DNA from: Halorubrum alkaliphilum
GTDB lineage: Archaea > Halobacteriota > Halobacteria > Halobacteriales > Haloferacaceae
Direction of reading: 5' to 3'
Assembly (NCBI RefSeq): GCF_017873815.1
Contig: NZ_JAGGKQ010000005.1
Span: forward strand, 1 to 64,000
DNA length: 64,000 bases
The notes beneath the pieces were generated by a model. That model was not told where the DNA came from and did not search any database. It saw nothing but the letters and a program-made list of their open reading frames with translations. The position numbers and the translations under genes were made by a program. Positions 1-8,656 of this stretch are shown piece after piece (the stretch's first letter is position 1; each line of letters begins with the position of its first letter).

Positions 1-580
1 GTGTCCAGTGTCACCGGCGACCCGGATGACACCGAACTACCAAGGCTCACATCAGATCTCCTCTTACGCCGGAGCGCAGCGGGCGAGATCCTCATTGACT
101 CGAGTCGGGATGTCCCGACTCAGCGAAACCGGGCCGAGTTGAACGGCCCGAGTTCGCGGTGCGTTCTTCGCATTACATTCGAACGCGCTTATACACTTAA
201 GCACGTCGGAACGCTTCGACCGGCCGAGTTCACGGCCGGCCGCGCCTCCCACGTCGGGGGGCTCTTCGCATTCGTACGAATGGTCAGTACACATTTAACC
301 CCATCGAACTGGAGCCACTACGTCATGCGATTTCATGGGTTAGATGATCAAGGGAGTTCGTACTACTCGCGTTCAACACGCAACGCGGACGATAGCAACG
401 AAAGGCACGGTCAGTCGAGATCGACCGAACGGGATGATGACCTCGAAAAGTAGTGGATCGAGTGTCATCGACGAGGACCGACCGGTCGGGGTAAGGCTCA
501 GATGGCATCGACAGCGGGACAGTTTCACGCTTCGCAGTCACCGAGGTACACGTTGTGGTCGAAAGTGCCACTGCTTTCGG
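1..580. other. Hairpin-rich non-coding region upstream of TBP
   Basis: I see no credible gene here; the open frames on both strands look like random GC-rich readthrough without a recognisable domain. The first 290 bases contain several clean inverted repeats: arms GTGTCACCGG / CCGGATGACAC at 8-32, a 9-bp stem at 102-121 (loop TG), GGGCCG / CGGCCC at 131-149, CCGGCCG / CGGCCGG at 220-239, and the palindrome CATTCGTACGAATG at 269-282. The third and fourth share the core GGCCGAGTT. They could be terminator or leader structures of a gene beyond the left edge, or a small structured RNA. No rRNA signature was found. Confidence 0.4.
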
Positions 581-582
581 GG

Positions 583-629
583 CCGTTTATACCACGGGCG
601 TTTATAAGGGAGGGGGACACATATAAAAG
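583..629 (+). promoter_or_regulatory. Tandem TATA boxes of the TBP gene
   Basis: Three TATA-like elements precede the TBP start codon at 636: GTTTATAC near 585, TTTATAAG at 601-608 and ATATAAAAG at 621-629. The middle one lies 28-35 nt before the ATG, the usual spacing for a leaderless haloarchaeal transcript. The extra boxes would give alternative starts or let TBP bind over its own start site. That autoregulation is an inference from position only. Confidence 0.6.
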
Positions 630-635
630 CGAACG

Positions 636-1196
636 ATGACGAACCCTGCAGACTCGATCGAGATTCAGAACGTAGTTGCATCGACGGGGATCGGACAGGA
701 GCTCGACCTAGAAGCCCTTGCAGAGGACCTTCCCGGTGCGGACTTCAACCCGGACAACTTCCCCGGACTCGTCTACCGCACGCAGGAACCGAAGGCGGCA
801 GCGCTCATTTTCCGGTCGGGAAAGATCGTCTGTACAGGCGCAAAGAGTATCGACGACGTTCACGAGGCGTTGGGCATCATATTCGAGAAGCTTCGTGGAC
901 TACAGATCCCAGTCGAGGAGGACCCGGAAATAACGGTTCAAAACATCGTTTCGAGTGCTGACCTCGGACACAACCTGAACCTGAACGCGCTCGCGATCGG
1001 GCTCGGGCTGGAGGATGTCGAATACGAACCGGAGCAGTTCCCCGGCCTCGTCTACCGCATGGACGAACCAGAGGTCGTCATTCTCCTCTTCGGGAGCGGT
1101 AAGATCGTCATTACGGGCGGAAAGCGGACTGATGACGCGGAAGGTGCCGTCGAGGAGATCGTCGAGCGGATCGAGGGTCTCGGTCTGCTGGGTTGA
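636..1196 (+). CDS. tbp: TATA-box-binding protein (TBP)
   Basis: This general transcription factor binds TATA boxes and, with TFB, recruits archaeal RNA polymerase. The 186-residue protein has the two-fold saddle repeat: one half begins at about residue 8 (IEIQNVVAST), the second at about residue 99 (ITVQNIVSSA). Each half carries FPGLVYR and a GKIV.TG strand motif. Length and symmetry match archaeal TBP, with the strongly acidic surface expected in a haloarchaeon. The ATG at 636 is preceded by well-spaced TATA boxes. The gene is convergent with orc1/cdc6 across a 90-bp gap. Haloarchaea often have several TBP paralogues, so this may be one of a set; which one cannot be told here. Confidence 0.97.
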   Translation: MTNPADSIEIQNVVASTGIGQELDLEALAEDLPGADFNPDNFPGLVYRTQEPKAAALIFRSGKIVCTGAKSIDDVHEALGIIFEKLRGLQIPVEEDPEITVQNIVSSADLGHNLNLNALAIGLGLEDVEYEPEQFPGLVYRMDEPEVVILLFGSGKIVITGGKRTDDAEGAVEEIVERIEGLGLLG

Positions 1197-1286
1197 TCTT
1201 TCAGTCGATCGAGACGAATCGACATCGAACGGGAAGCGTTCGTGGCAGACTTCGTCGTTGGTCGGACTGTATTTCGGGGGTAGTAG

Positions 1287-2492
1287 CTACGTATCCGACG
1301 CATCACCGACGAGAACTTCCTTGACTACGCTGGGATCCTCAAGCAACTGGTGTTTCGTATAGCTTCCCTCCGCGCTACCACCGCTGTGTTTCGACTGTTC
1401 GATAATGTCGAGGAACGCGTGTTCCTTGAGAAGGTCACGAACTCGACGTAGTGAGAGGCTGTCCGATCCCTCCTGTCGACAGATGTTCTCGTAAATATCG
1501 TATACGCGGCTCGTCCGGAACCCGTCCTGGCCATCGTGTGACAGCGAGAGTAACGCGAGTGCCTGAAGGACGTATCGCGAATGGGGTGTCGAGCCGCGGA
1601 TCAGCTCACGGAACCGATCGGTTTCCGCACGTTCACGCGCCTGCGTGACGAATCCTTCTCGGACGGTCGGTTCCCCGTTCGCCTGTGCGATCTCGCCGGC
1701 ATACCGGAGAATGTCGATCGCCTTACGGGCATCTCCGTGTTCGCGGGCAGCGAGCGCGGCCGCGCGTGGGATGGTGGACGGTTCGAGAACGTCCTCGTGG
1801 AACGCGTCTGATCGGGCCTGCATGATCTCTCTGAGCTGGTTCGCGTCGTACGGAGGGAAGACGAACTCGCGCTCACAGAGACTCGACTTGACGCGTTCAT
1901 CCATCCGATCCTTGTATTGGATCTTGTTACTGATCCCGATCACGCCGAGTTTACAGTCCGTAATCTTGCCGGCCTCACCGGCCCGGGAAAGTTGCATTAG
2001 GATCGCATCGTCATCGAGTTTGTCGATCTCATCGAGGATGATCAACACCACATCGTAGCGCTGATCGAGTATCCGCCACAGTCGTTTGTAATACGTCGAC
2101 GTCGAGAGTCCCTTATCAGGGACGTTGATCCCAGTTAGATCGGGATCGTTGACCCCCTCCGCAATGGTTTGAACCGCCTGCGTTTCGGTCGTGTCCTGAG
2201 CACAGTCAACGTACGCGAACGTCGCGTTGACTCCCTCCTCGCCCGCCGTCGAGACGAGACGCTTGGAGACGTACTTCGCACAGAGGGACTTTCCCGTACC
2301 AGTCTTCCCGTAGAGGAGTACGTTACTTGGGCTCTGACCGAATATTGCGGGATTCACCGCGGTAGCGAGATCGGATATCTCGTCGTCGCGGCCGACTATC
2401 CGGCCCTCGCCGGGAAGGTGACTGATCTCGAGGAGTTCCTTGTTGGCGAATATCGGGTCCTCCCTCGTGAAGAGGTCGTCCGCTGCGTCCAT
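1287..2492 (-). CDS. orc1: Orc1/Cdc6 replication initiator
   Basis: This AAA+ protein binds origin recognition boxes and loads the MCM helicase. The 401-residue protein, read from the ATG at 2492, has Walker A GKTGTGKS (residues 62-69), Walker B LDEID (about 153-157), a sensor-1 region (GISNK) and a C-terminal winged-helix domain. The open frame continues upstream to 2939, but that part is low-complexity and crosses the origin repeats, so the start at MDAADD is preferred; it gives the usual family length. An origin recognition box lies only 8 nt before this start and overlaps the likely TATA region, which suggests the initiator represses its own gene. Confidence 0.96.
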   Translation of the reverse strand: MDAADDLFTREDPIFANKELLEISHLPGEGRIVGRDDEISDLATAVNPAIFGQSPSNVLLYGKTGTGKSLCAKYVSKRLVSTAGEEGVNATFAYVDCAQDTTETQAVQTIAEGVNDPDLTGINVPDKGLSTSTYYKRLWRILDQRYDVVLIILDEIDKLDDDAILMQLSRAGEAGKITDCKLGVIGISNKIQYKDRMDERVKSSLCEREFVFPPYDANQLREIMQARSDAFHEDVLEPSTIPRAAALAAREHGDARKAIDILRYAGEIAQANGEPTVREGFVTQARERAETDRFRELIRGSTPHSRYVLQALALLSLSHDGQDGFRTSRVYDIYENICRQEGSDSLSLRRVRDLLKEHAFLDIIEQSKHSGGSAEGSYTKHQLLEDPSVVKEVLVGDASDT

Positions 2493-2499
2493 AGATGAG

Positions 2500-2520
2500 A
2501 CACCGGGTTTCCGGTGAAAT
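2500..2520 (+). promoter_or_regulatory. Origin recognition box 1 (overlaps orc1 promoter)
   Basis: The box contains the dyad CACCGG-GTTT-CCGGTG followed by AAAT. Unlike the other two copies it has no G-string next to it. It ends 8 nt from the orc1 start codon and covers the position (about 25-29 nt upstream) where the TATA element GTATTT lies, so it is placed to act as an operator. Confidence 0.8.
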
Positions 2521-2569
2521 ACGTTCTGTTTCCGTCGTCGAAACGGAACGGTCGGATCGCTTGAGACAC

Positions 2570-2612
2570 ACACCGGGTTTCCGGTGAAATGGGTGTGTGG
2601 GTGGGGGTGTGG
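2570..2612 (+). promoter_or_regulatory. Origin recognition box 2 with G-string
   Basis: This is the same 21-bp sequence as box 1, followed directly by GGGTGTGTGGGTGGGGGTGT. It faces box 3 across the putative unwinding region. A G-string beside the dyad is characteristic of functional haloarchaeal ORBs. Confidence 0.85.
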
Positions 2613-2692
2613 ATTCATCGGAAACGAGGTGTGCTCCGTGTCCGATGTCGATGAGGGTTCAACGACCGGAAGAAAAGATGGATAGAGGACAT

Positions 2693-2794
2693 GAGGGATG
2701 AGTAGGTGAGAGGGATGAGTAGGTGAGAGGGATGAGTAGGTGAGAGGGATGAGTAGGTGAGAGGGATGAGTAGGTGAGAGGGATGAGCAGGGAG
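2693..2794 (+). repeat. 17-bp iteron-like tandem array in the origin
   Basis: The unit GAGGGATGAGTAGGTGA is repeated five times without a mismatch (2693-2777), then a sixth degenerate copy follows (2778-2794). It lies inside the origin between facing recognition boxes and is followed by an A-rich tract. It is unrelated in sequence to the ORB. Read in the long open frame upstream of orc1 it encodes only low-complexity peptide, which supports non-coding status. Confidence 0.9.
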
Positions 2795-3123
2795 GATCGA
2801 CGAAGAAAAACAGAACAAAGAAAAACAAATAAAACAGGCAGCCAAGCAGAGCAGGCGATCGGACGAAGCGGACGGATGGAACGGAAAGCCGGAGGGAGTG
2901 GAGTGGCCAACTGGTGACACGAAAATGGAAAATGGTCAAGTGGGTTTCCCTTATTAGTCATCGATCCTCCATCGATCAGCTGCTCCATTCTAGTTCGGAA
3001 CGTGCCCCAAATCGCCGCTAAAGTAGCTTCGTCTACCACACAGAATACACTTCCACCGGTTCTACACAATATTCTCTCTTCACGCAAACGGGTACATAGG
3101 AGGACACGAAGGTGATCCGATCT

Positions 3124-3141
3124 CTGCTTCCGGTGAAGCAG
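3124..3141. promoter_or_regulatory. Possible mini-ORB dyad
   Basis: The dyad CTGCTTC-CGGT-GAAGCAG contains TTCCGGTGAA, the central part of the full recognition box. It lies within the origin beside the AT-rich tract and may be a weak Orc1 site. There is no G-string. Confidence 0.4.
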
Positions 3142-3330
3142 TCAAGAACTGCTACCGCAGATTCAATGAACTACTATCTACTTAGTGGTCTGTAAACAAG
3201 ACCAGTATTTATTCTTTGTGTATTGTTTTGAAGGGTGAACGAGGAAACACATCAGAGGAGATGTATCCATCCCAACTGAGCCCCAACCAACACCACTCAA
3301 AGTACTACACATAACACCACCCACAGACCC

Positions 3331-3351
3331 ATTTCACCGGAAACCCGGTGT
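3331..3351 (-). promoter_or_regulatory. Origin recognition box 3 (inverted) with G-string
   Basis: This is an exact inverted copy of boxes 1 and 2. On the minus strand it is followed by GGGTCTGTGGGTGGTGTTAT, so it points toward box 2. The pair bracket about 740 bp containing the iteron array and AT-rich segments. Confidence 0.85.
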
Positions 3352-3413
3352 GTCGGTACCCACAACACGTCCCACAACACGGAAGCGGATCGCGCGAGAG
3401 CAGGGACCGGAGA

Positions 3414-4235
3414 TCAGGTCGTATCCGCCATGGGGTCGGGAACAGTAAGCGGATCCGGAACCTCGTATCGAACGCCTTTTTCTCGGAGCTGTGTGGTATG
3501 TCGTGAGAGTTCGTCGGTTGAGACGAGAAGTACTACATCCAGACCACGGAGCGCGGCCTGTGGGACTCCATCTACGGTACCGAACTGGATATCGGGTTCG
3601 AGACCGGCCGTAACGGAGCACGCGTATGCTTCCGTACCGGCAACCGCGAGGAGGTCGTTCTCATCTAATCGGGAGGTGATCACCTCGGCACTGGGGGGTT
3701 CACCCTCGGTTATTGCAGGGACCGGAATCACCGTCACGACACCGGGATCGTACTCGACGACACCTTCGAACTCTGTCACTCCGACCACTTCGCCCGCTGC
3801 CCCACCGGTAACGACGACTGCGGTCGCCGAGCCTCCCTCAGGGAGAGCGTGGAGAACCCCATCCCGCATCGCTAAGCCCACTTCGTCTCCCTCCGATACG
3901 TCACCGGTAGTGATCGCCGCATCGACATCGACGCTCCCGAGCACGTCGTCGGAAACGTGTGACACGAACTCCGAAAGGGCATCGGTACGTGTGATCAGCC
4001 AATCAACGCCCTCCTTCGTCACTTCGTATCTCCCGCGACCCTCCTTTTCGACGTACCCCCTCTCAACGAGTTCGCGAACGTAGTCACTGACGGCTTGCGA
4101 AGTGACGCCCAACACCTCTGCGACCTCTCCCTGACTGACTGCCGGCTGTCGAGCTGCGATCTCGACGAGCACCCGATACTTGCTCGCGTCGCGCTTGTTG
4201 TCGAGCACCCGTGGTGCCACTGTCTCGTCGTCCAT
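3414..4235 (-). CDS. MarR-like winged-helix transcriptional regulator
   Basis: The 273-residue protein begins with a winged helix-turn-helix (about residues 15-75; SQGEVAEVLGVTSQAVSDYV is the recognition part). The long C-terminal region is probably a haloarchaeal ligand or effector domain of unknown role (DUF7839-like). Its 3' end faces the replication origin, so it may be a conserved origin neighbour, but nothing shows a replication function. The start at 4235 is immediately preceded by the palindrome ATCAA-TTATG-TTGAT, a plausible autoregulatory operator. Targets are unknown. Confidence 0.8.
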   Translation of the reverse strand: MDDETVAPRVLDNKRDASKYRVLVEIAARQPAVSQGEVAEVLGVTSQAVSDYVRELVERGYVEKEGRGRYEVTKEGVDWLITRTDALSEFVSHVSDDVLGSVDVDAAITTGDVSEGDEVGLAMRDGVLHALPEGGSATAVVVTGGAAGEVVGVTEFEGVVEYDPGVVTVIPVPAITEGEPPSAEVITSRLDENDLLAVAGTEAYACSVTAGLEPDIQFGTVDGVPQAALRGLDVVLLVSTDELSRHTTQLREKGVRYEVPDPLTVPDPMADTT

Positions 4236-4250
4236 ATCAATTATGTTGAT
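4236..4250. promoter_or_regulatory. Palindromic operator candidate at the MarR-like gene
   Basis: ATCAATTATGTTGAT is a perfect 5-bp inverted repeat with a 5-bp spacer abutting the start codon of the MarR-like regulator. In a leaderless transcript this would cover the transcription start, so binding would block initiation. Autoregulation is inferred. Confidence 0.4.
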
Positions 4251-4410
4251 GTTGGAAGCAAGTATGTTTGGTGTCCATCAACCGGTCTAACTGACGACCA
4301 ATTGACGACCCGATGAACCAGCCGCCGAACGACTCGATGAATAAACAAGCGAACGGCCCGACGAGTTGGCGGACCGGAGGACTGACCGACTAGCCGCACC
4401 CTACAGAGGT

Positions 4411-6663
4411 CTATTCCTGAGCGTCGACGACTGCGACGCCGCCGAGATTGACGATGTCTTTCACCTCGTCTCCACGCTGGAGCACGTGGACGGGCTGATC
4501 CATTCCGACGAGCATCGGACCGATGGCCTCTGCGCCGCCCAACCGCTGGAGCAGTTTGTACCCGATATTGCCGGCTTCCAAGTTCGGGAACACGAGGACG
4601 TTCGCTGCCTCGTCCAACTCGGAAAACTCGTAAGTTCCGTTGAGGATATCGTCAACGACCGCCGTGTCGGCCTGCATCTCCCCGTCAACCGGGAAATCAA
4701 CTCCCTCGTCGTCGTGGAGGATCCCGACTGCGTCACGCGGCTTTCGGGTCCCTTCGTTGTCGACGCTCCCGAAGTTGGAGTACGATAGGACCGCGGCGCG
4801 CGGTTCGACGTTGAACCGTCGGGCGAGGTCCGCCGTGTGCCGGGTTATTTCTGCAAGCGTCTCCGCGTCAGGGTCCTGATTAACTGTCGTGTCCGCACAG
4901 AACACGACCCGATTCTTGAACGTCAGCATGTACACGCCGGCGACGGTGTCGGTGTCGGCTGCCGAGCCGATGACCTGTAGCGGCGGCCGTAATGCCGACG
5001 GATAGTGGTGTGTTAGTCCCGTCAACATCGCGTCCGCGTCCCCCGATTTCACCATGACACTTCCGAGGTAGTTCGTGTCACGACGCACTAGGTCGTGTGC
5101 TTCGCGGTGTGTGATTCCCTTTCGCTTCCGGAGTTCGTGTAACCGGTCACCGTAGTCGGAGACGTCACGTTGTGCGGGGTCGACAATCTCCGGCTGGAAC
5201 GAGAGCCCGAGGTCGGTTGCGGTTCGTCTGATCTCGTCGGCGTTACCCAACAGGACCGGCTCGGCGATCCCCTGCTCGGAGAGCTGATAGGCTGCGCGTA
5301 TCATCTTCTCGTCGGTCCCCTCCGCGAGCGCGATCCGCTTCGGATCGCTTTTCGCCTTGTTCAACACCACTCGCATCATCTCTCTGGACTTCCCGAGCCG
5401 GGCCTCCAACCGTTCACGGTACTGTTCGATGTCGATCTCCGTTCGGGCACAGCCAGCGTCCATTGCCGCCTGTGCGACCGCGGGCGCGATCTCGAAGAGG
5501 ACTCGCGGATCGAGCGGTTTCGGGATGACGTAGTCGGCCCCGAACTGGAGCGGATCGTCTCCGTACGCCCTCACCACCGCGTCCGGAACGTCCTTTCGCG
5601 CCAACTCCGCGAGCGCCTCGGCGGCCGCGCGCTTCATTTCCTCGTTGATCTCTGTCGCTCGAACGTCCAACGCCCCACGGAACAGGAACGGGAATCCGAG
5701 GACGTTGTTCACCATGTTCGGGTAGTCGGACCGTCCCGTGGCCATGATCACGGTGTCGTCGCGGGCGGCCTTCGCATCTTCATACGTGATCTCCGGGTCG
5801 GGGTTTGCCATCGCGAAGATGATCGGGTCGGACGCCATCGACCGAACCATCTCGGGAGACACGATTCCACCGACCGAGAGCCCGACGAACACGTCCGCGT
5901 CCTGCATAGCGTCAGCGAGATCGCCGCCGGAAACGTCGCTGGCGAACTCCCGTTTGTACTCGTTGATGTCCCCGGAATCGGCTCGATCGGTCGTGATGAT
6001 CCCGGAGGAGTCACACATCGTGATGTTCTCGCGTCTCGCACCGAGCGAGACGTAAAACCGCGCGGTTGCGATGGCCGACGCGCCCGCGCCGGAAAAGACG
6101 ATGTCGAGCTCCGAAAGCTCCTTATCCGAGATATCGGCCGCGTTCATTAGTGCTGCTCCGGAGATGATCGCGGTGCCGTGTTGGTCGTCATGGAACACGG
6201 GGACGTCCATTTCCTCACGGAGCCGCTCTTCGATCTCGAAACACTCCGGAGCCTTGATGTCCTCCAGATTCACGCCACCGAACGTCGGCTCCATCGCCGA
6301 CACGGCCTCACAGAACGGATCGACCGCGTCGATGTCCAGTTCAATATCGAAGACGTCGATGTCGGCGAACCGCTTGAAGAGGACGCCTTTCCCCTCCATG
6401 ACCGGTTTCGATGCCGAGGCCCCGATGTCGCCGAGTCCGAGAACCGCGGACCCGTTCGAGACGACTGCCACTAAGTTTCCCTTCGCCGTGTACTCGAACA
6501 CCGACTCCGGATCGGCGTCGATGTCCCGGCAGGGGGCAGCGACCCCCGGCGAGTATGCCAACGAGAGGTCACGCTGCGTGTTCGTCGGCTTCGTCGTCGA
6601 TATCTCGATCTTTCCGGGCGGATCTACTCGATGGTACTCGCGTGCGTCGTCATCCAGTCCCAT
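4411..6663 (-). CDS. maeB: NADP-dependent malic enzyme with phosphotransacetylase-like domain
   Basis: The enzyme oxidatively decarboxylates malate to pyruvate, generating NADPH in the cytoplasm. The 750-residue protein is the two-domain MaeB form. Residues 1 to about 420 are malic enzyme (YSPGVAAPC, a lysine-bearing [11 protein letters not shown] segment, [20 protein letters not shown] dinucleotide loop). Residues about 430-750 are the phosphate acetyl/butyryltransferase-like domain, often regulatory in this family. A TATA-like GTTTTTTAC lies about 25-34 nt upstream on the minus strand. The gene stands alone, with intergenic gaps of 175-195 bp on each side. Confidence 0.94.
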   Translation of the reverse strand: MGLDDDAREYHRVDPPGKIEISTTKPTNTQRDLSLAYSPGVAAPCRDIDADPESVFEYTAKGNLVAVVSNGSAVLGLGDIGASASKPVMEGKGVLFKRFADIDVFDIELDIDAVDPFCEAVSAMEPTFGGVNLEDIKAPECFEIEERLREEMDVPVFHDDQHGTAIISGAALMNAADISDKELSELDIVFSGAGASAIATARFYVSLGARRENITMCDSSGIITTDRADSGDINEYKREFASDVSGGDLADAMQDADVFVGLSVGGIVSPEMVRSMASDPIIFAMANPDPEITYEDAKAARDDTVIMATGRSDYPNMVNNVLGFPFLFRGALDVRATEINEEMKRAAAEALAELARKDVPDAVVRAYGDDPLQFGADYVIPKPLDPRVLFEIAPAVAQAAMDAGCARTEIDIEQYRERLEARLGKSREMMRVVLNKAKSDPKRIALAEGTDEKMIRAAYQLSEQGIAEPVLLGNADEIRRTATDLGLSFQPEIVDPAQRDVSDYGDRLHELRKRKGITHREAHDLVRRDTNYLGSVMVKSGDADAMLTGLTHHYPSALRPPLQVIGSAADTDTVAGVYMLTFKNRVVFCADTTVNQDPDAETLAEITRHTADLARRFNVEPRAAVLSYSNFGSVDNEGTRKPRDAVGILHDDEGVDFPVDGEMQADTAVVDDILNGTYEFSELDEAANVLVFPNLEAGNIGYKLLQRLGGAEAIGPMLVGMDQPVHVLQRGDEVKDIVNLGGVAVVDAQE

Positions 6664-6857
6664 GGGTTACCCCTTTCGTGAACGGAGTAAAAAACTATCC
6701 GTACCGTCGAATGATGATTTCGACAGTCGTCTAATACGAGACGGTCGTACAAATCGCCGATACGGAGGTGTTTCAGCGTCTCTATGACGAAGCGGTGCCT
6801 CCGTAGCGAACGGTACTTCCATGACGAGGCGGTGATCATTTCGTGACCCGGGCCGAA

Positions 6858-7943
6858 CTACTTTTTTTCGTATGACTCGGCGGACGTTTCAGACCGTTCG
6901 GTAGACACTTCGGGCTGTCCGGTACGTACTGTGGCGTTCGGGTCGACATCCGGGTCAAGCATCGCGAGCTCGGGGTCGACGCTACCGAGCATCGAGACTT
7001 CATACGCGATCAGGTACGTACGAGTAACGAGTCTGACCGGGAGAAACACGAGCAGGAGGGCGATGATCCCGATGATGACGACGAGAGCGATCGTCACAAC
7101 GCCAGCGGTGGTTCCGGTCATTGCGGAGAACCCGCCGAGGAGCCCTGCCACGATCAGAAGCGTGACCGCACCGAGCACGAAAACGGCACCCCCAGCGAAC
7201 AGGAACACGACGCCCTCAGCGATCGAAACTCCAACCCCGAGGAAGAAATGAACGACCAGATACAACAGGAACTCCGTCCACGACTTCCGGAGCGTTACCC
7301 AGAATCGACTCCAAGCAGTCAGTACTCCTTCGTTCCGGTGGACCATCACGGGAACGACGAACTCGTAGGTGAACCGGATGATCAGAAGCATAAGCATTGT
7401 AAGGAGACCACCGACGAGAAGCGCTAGACCGATCCCCCACCCGGAGAGACCAACGAAGACGTCGCCGACGGCGTCCGCGGGGCCCCACCCGATCGTCGTT
7501 GACGCGGCGACCGCGACGAGAAGCGGGAGGACCAACACGAGCCCGGCAACGAACGAGAAGACGAACAGGCCGAATGCCTGACGGAACCGAGCGACGAACG
7601 GAGCCCAGACGCGGACCTCGTTCGTCCGGAGCGCGTCGTAGAACACTAATCGGAGCGAGAGGGTCGCAACCGAAACGAGCACGCTGAACGCGGCGAACGC
7701 CACGCCGACGGTGACGAGGAGCCCGGTATCGAGCCCGGAAAGGACCTCGTTCGGTAACGCGCCTTCCGGGAACGGCGTGAACTCCACCTCGGGGACGAAC
7801 GGTATCGAGACGTTCGTATTAACGGTGCCCATCAGGAGGACGAGGAGGGCCAGTACCGTCCAGCGAACCAAGCTGAACGGGAACAGAAACCGGCGAGTGG
7901 CCTCGACCGCATCGTCGACGGCGTCGACAGCGTGCCAACTCAT
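6858..7943 (-). CDS. Multipass membrane protein, DUF7544-like
   Basis: The 361-residue protein has a short N-terminal amphipathic stretch (AVDDAVEATRRFLFPF) and then about six to seven hydrophobic helices across residues 25-325, ending in a polar Ser/Glu-rich tail. It resembles an uncharacterised family common in haloarchaea. No catalytic motif is visible, so no reaction is proposed. Its promoter carries a strong palindrome between the TATA box and the start, suggesting regulated expression. It is divergent from the universal stress protein gene. Confidence 0.75.
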   Translation of the reverse strand: MSWHAVDAVDDAVEATRRFLFPFSLVRWTVLALLVLLMGTVNTNVSIPFVPEVEFTPFPEGALPNEVLSGLDTGLLVTVGVAFAAFSVLVSVATLSLRLVFYDALRTNEVRVWAPFVARFRQAFGLFVFSFVAGLVLVLPLLVAVAASTTIGWGPADAVGDVFVGLSGWGIGLALLVGGLLTMLMLLIIRFTYEFVVPVMVHRNEGVLTAWSRFWVTLRKSWTEFLLYLVVHFFLGVGVSIAEGVVFLFAGGAVFVLGAVTLLIVAGLLGGFSAMTGTTAGVVTIALVVIIGIIALLLVFLPVRLVTRTYLIAYEVSMLGSVDPELAMLDPDVDPNATVRTGQPEVSTERSETSAESYEKK

Positions 7944-7978
7944 ACCCCACGAGTTCTCGTGGGACTACTTATAAATGC
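7944..7978 (-). promoter_or_regulatory. Promoter with start-site palindrome
   Basis: On the minus strand a TATA element (TTATAAGT, about 7967-7976) lies about 26 nt before the ATG at 7943. Between them is the perfect palindrome CCCACGAGTTCTCGTGGG (7946-7963), which would cover the transcription start. This is a typical place for a repressor operator in archaea. Confidence 0.6.
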
Positions 7979-8127
7979 GGTAGGGATCTGGAAAACGACG
8001 GCGTTTGAACTCGATCCGCCGGGGTCAACGCGGTATCGAAACGAACCCGTCGACTGGAACTCACCGGGACCGAACCCGAGACCATCGACCGCCCCCTTTT
8101 AACTTCGGCGTCGACGAACGGTAGTGT

Positions 8128-8592
8128 ATGTTCGACACGGTCGTGGTCGCGACGGACGGCTCCGACAGCGTGGGTAGGGCGGTCCAGATCGCGATCGATC
8201 TCGCGGCCCGCTTCGACGCGGCGGTCCACGCCTTATACGTCATCGACGACGACGAGGTCGGGTCGTCACCGGAAGCGGTGCGTGAGGACCTCCGGGACGT
8301 GCTCGACGAACGCGGCACCCAGGCGCTCGAAGACATCGTCGATCTGGCCGAGGAGCGGGACGACGAACTCGATGTCACGGCCGAGGTTCGGGAGGGTCGC
8401 CCCGCCGACGAGATCATCGAATACGCCCGCTCGATCGATGCCGGCGTCGTCGTGACCGGAACGCGCGGTCGACACGGTGAGAACCGCTTCCTGATCGGGT
8501 CGGTCGCCGAACGCGTCGTTCGGACATGTCCGGTTCCGGTGCTCACCGTCCGTCGACTCACGAGCGAGAATCCCCGTCGCGTCACCGTTTGA
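8128..8592 (+). CDS. Universal stress protein, UspA family
   Basis: The 154-residue cytoplasmic protein is a single Usp domain. It opens with VVVATDGSDS and ends with the ATP-binding signature G-x2-G-x9-G-S (GTRGRHGENRFLIGS), followed by PVPVLTVR. Such proteins usually form nucleotide-binding dimers that help cells survive stress; the partner is unknown. TATA-like CTTTTAAC at about 8096-8103 is correctly spaced for a leaderless start at 8128. It is divergent from the DUF7544-like gene. Confidence 0.92.
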   Translation: MFDTVVVATDGSDSVGRAVQIAIDLAARFDAAVHALYVIDDDEVGSSPEAVREDLRDVLDERGTQALEDIVDLAEERDDELDVTAEVREGRPADEIIEYARSIDAGVVVTGTRGRHGENRFLIGSVAERVVRTCPVPVLTVRRLTSENPRRVTV

Positions 8593-8656
8593 AACGCATC
8601 CGTCCGACGTCCCGTCCATACGTATTCTTATATCCCAAGCCGGCACAGGAGAACCC

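Larger units (their letters stand above)
2493..3413. other. Chromosomal or replicon replication origin (oriC)
   Basis: This 921-bp gene-free stretch between orc1 and a MarR-like gene has the parts of a haloarchaeal origin. There are three exact copies of CACCGGGTTTCCGGTGAAAT: two forward at 2501-2520 and 2571-2590, one inverted at 3331-3350. The two facing copies are each followed on their inner side by a G-string (GGGTGTGTGGGTGG and GGGTCTGTGGGTGG). Between them lie a 17-bp tandem array (2693-2794), an A-rich tract (about 2802-2843) and an AT-rich tract (about 3160-3320), both candidates for unwinding. Flanking inverted boxes, an unwinding region and the adjacent initiator gene are the accepted archaeal origin layout. 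Confidence 0.88.

Noticed and set aside
1-300. rRNA operon leader or 5S gene
   Set aside because: None of the conserved rRNA segments that I know is present.
1-453. 150-codon open frame on the plus strand at the left edge
   Set aside because: It crosses several inverted repeats, has no recognisable domain and is balanced by equally long frames on the other strand.
2493-2939. N-terminal extension of the Orc1/Cdc6 frame
   Set aside because: The extra 149 residues are low-complexity sequence translated from the iteron array, the A-rich tract and two origin boxes; the family begins at MDAADD.
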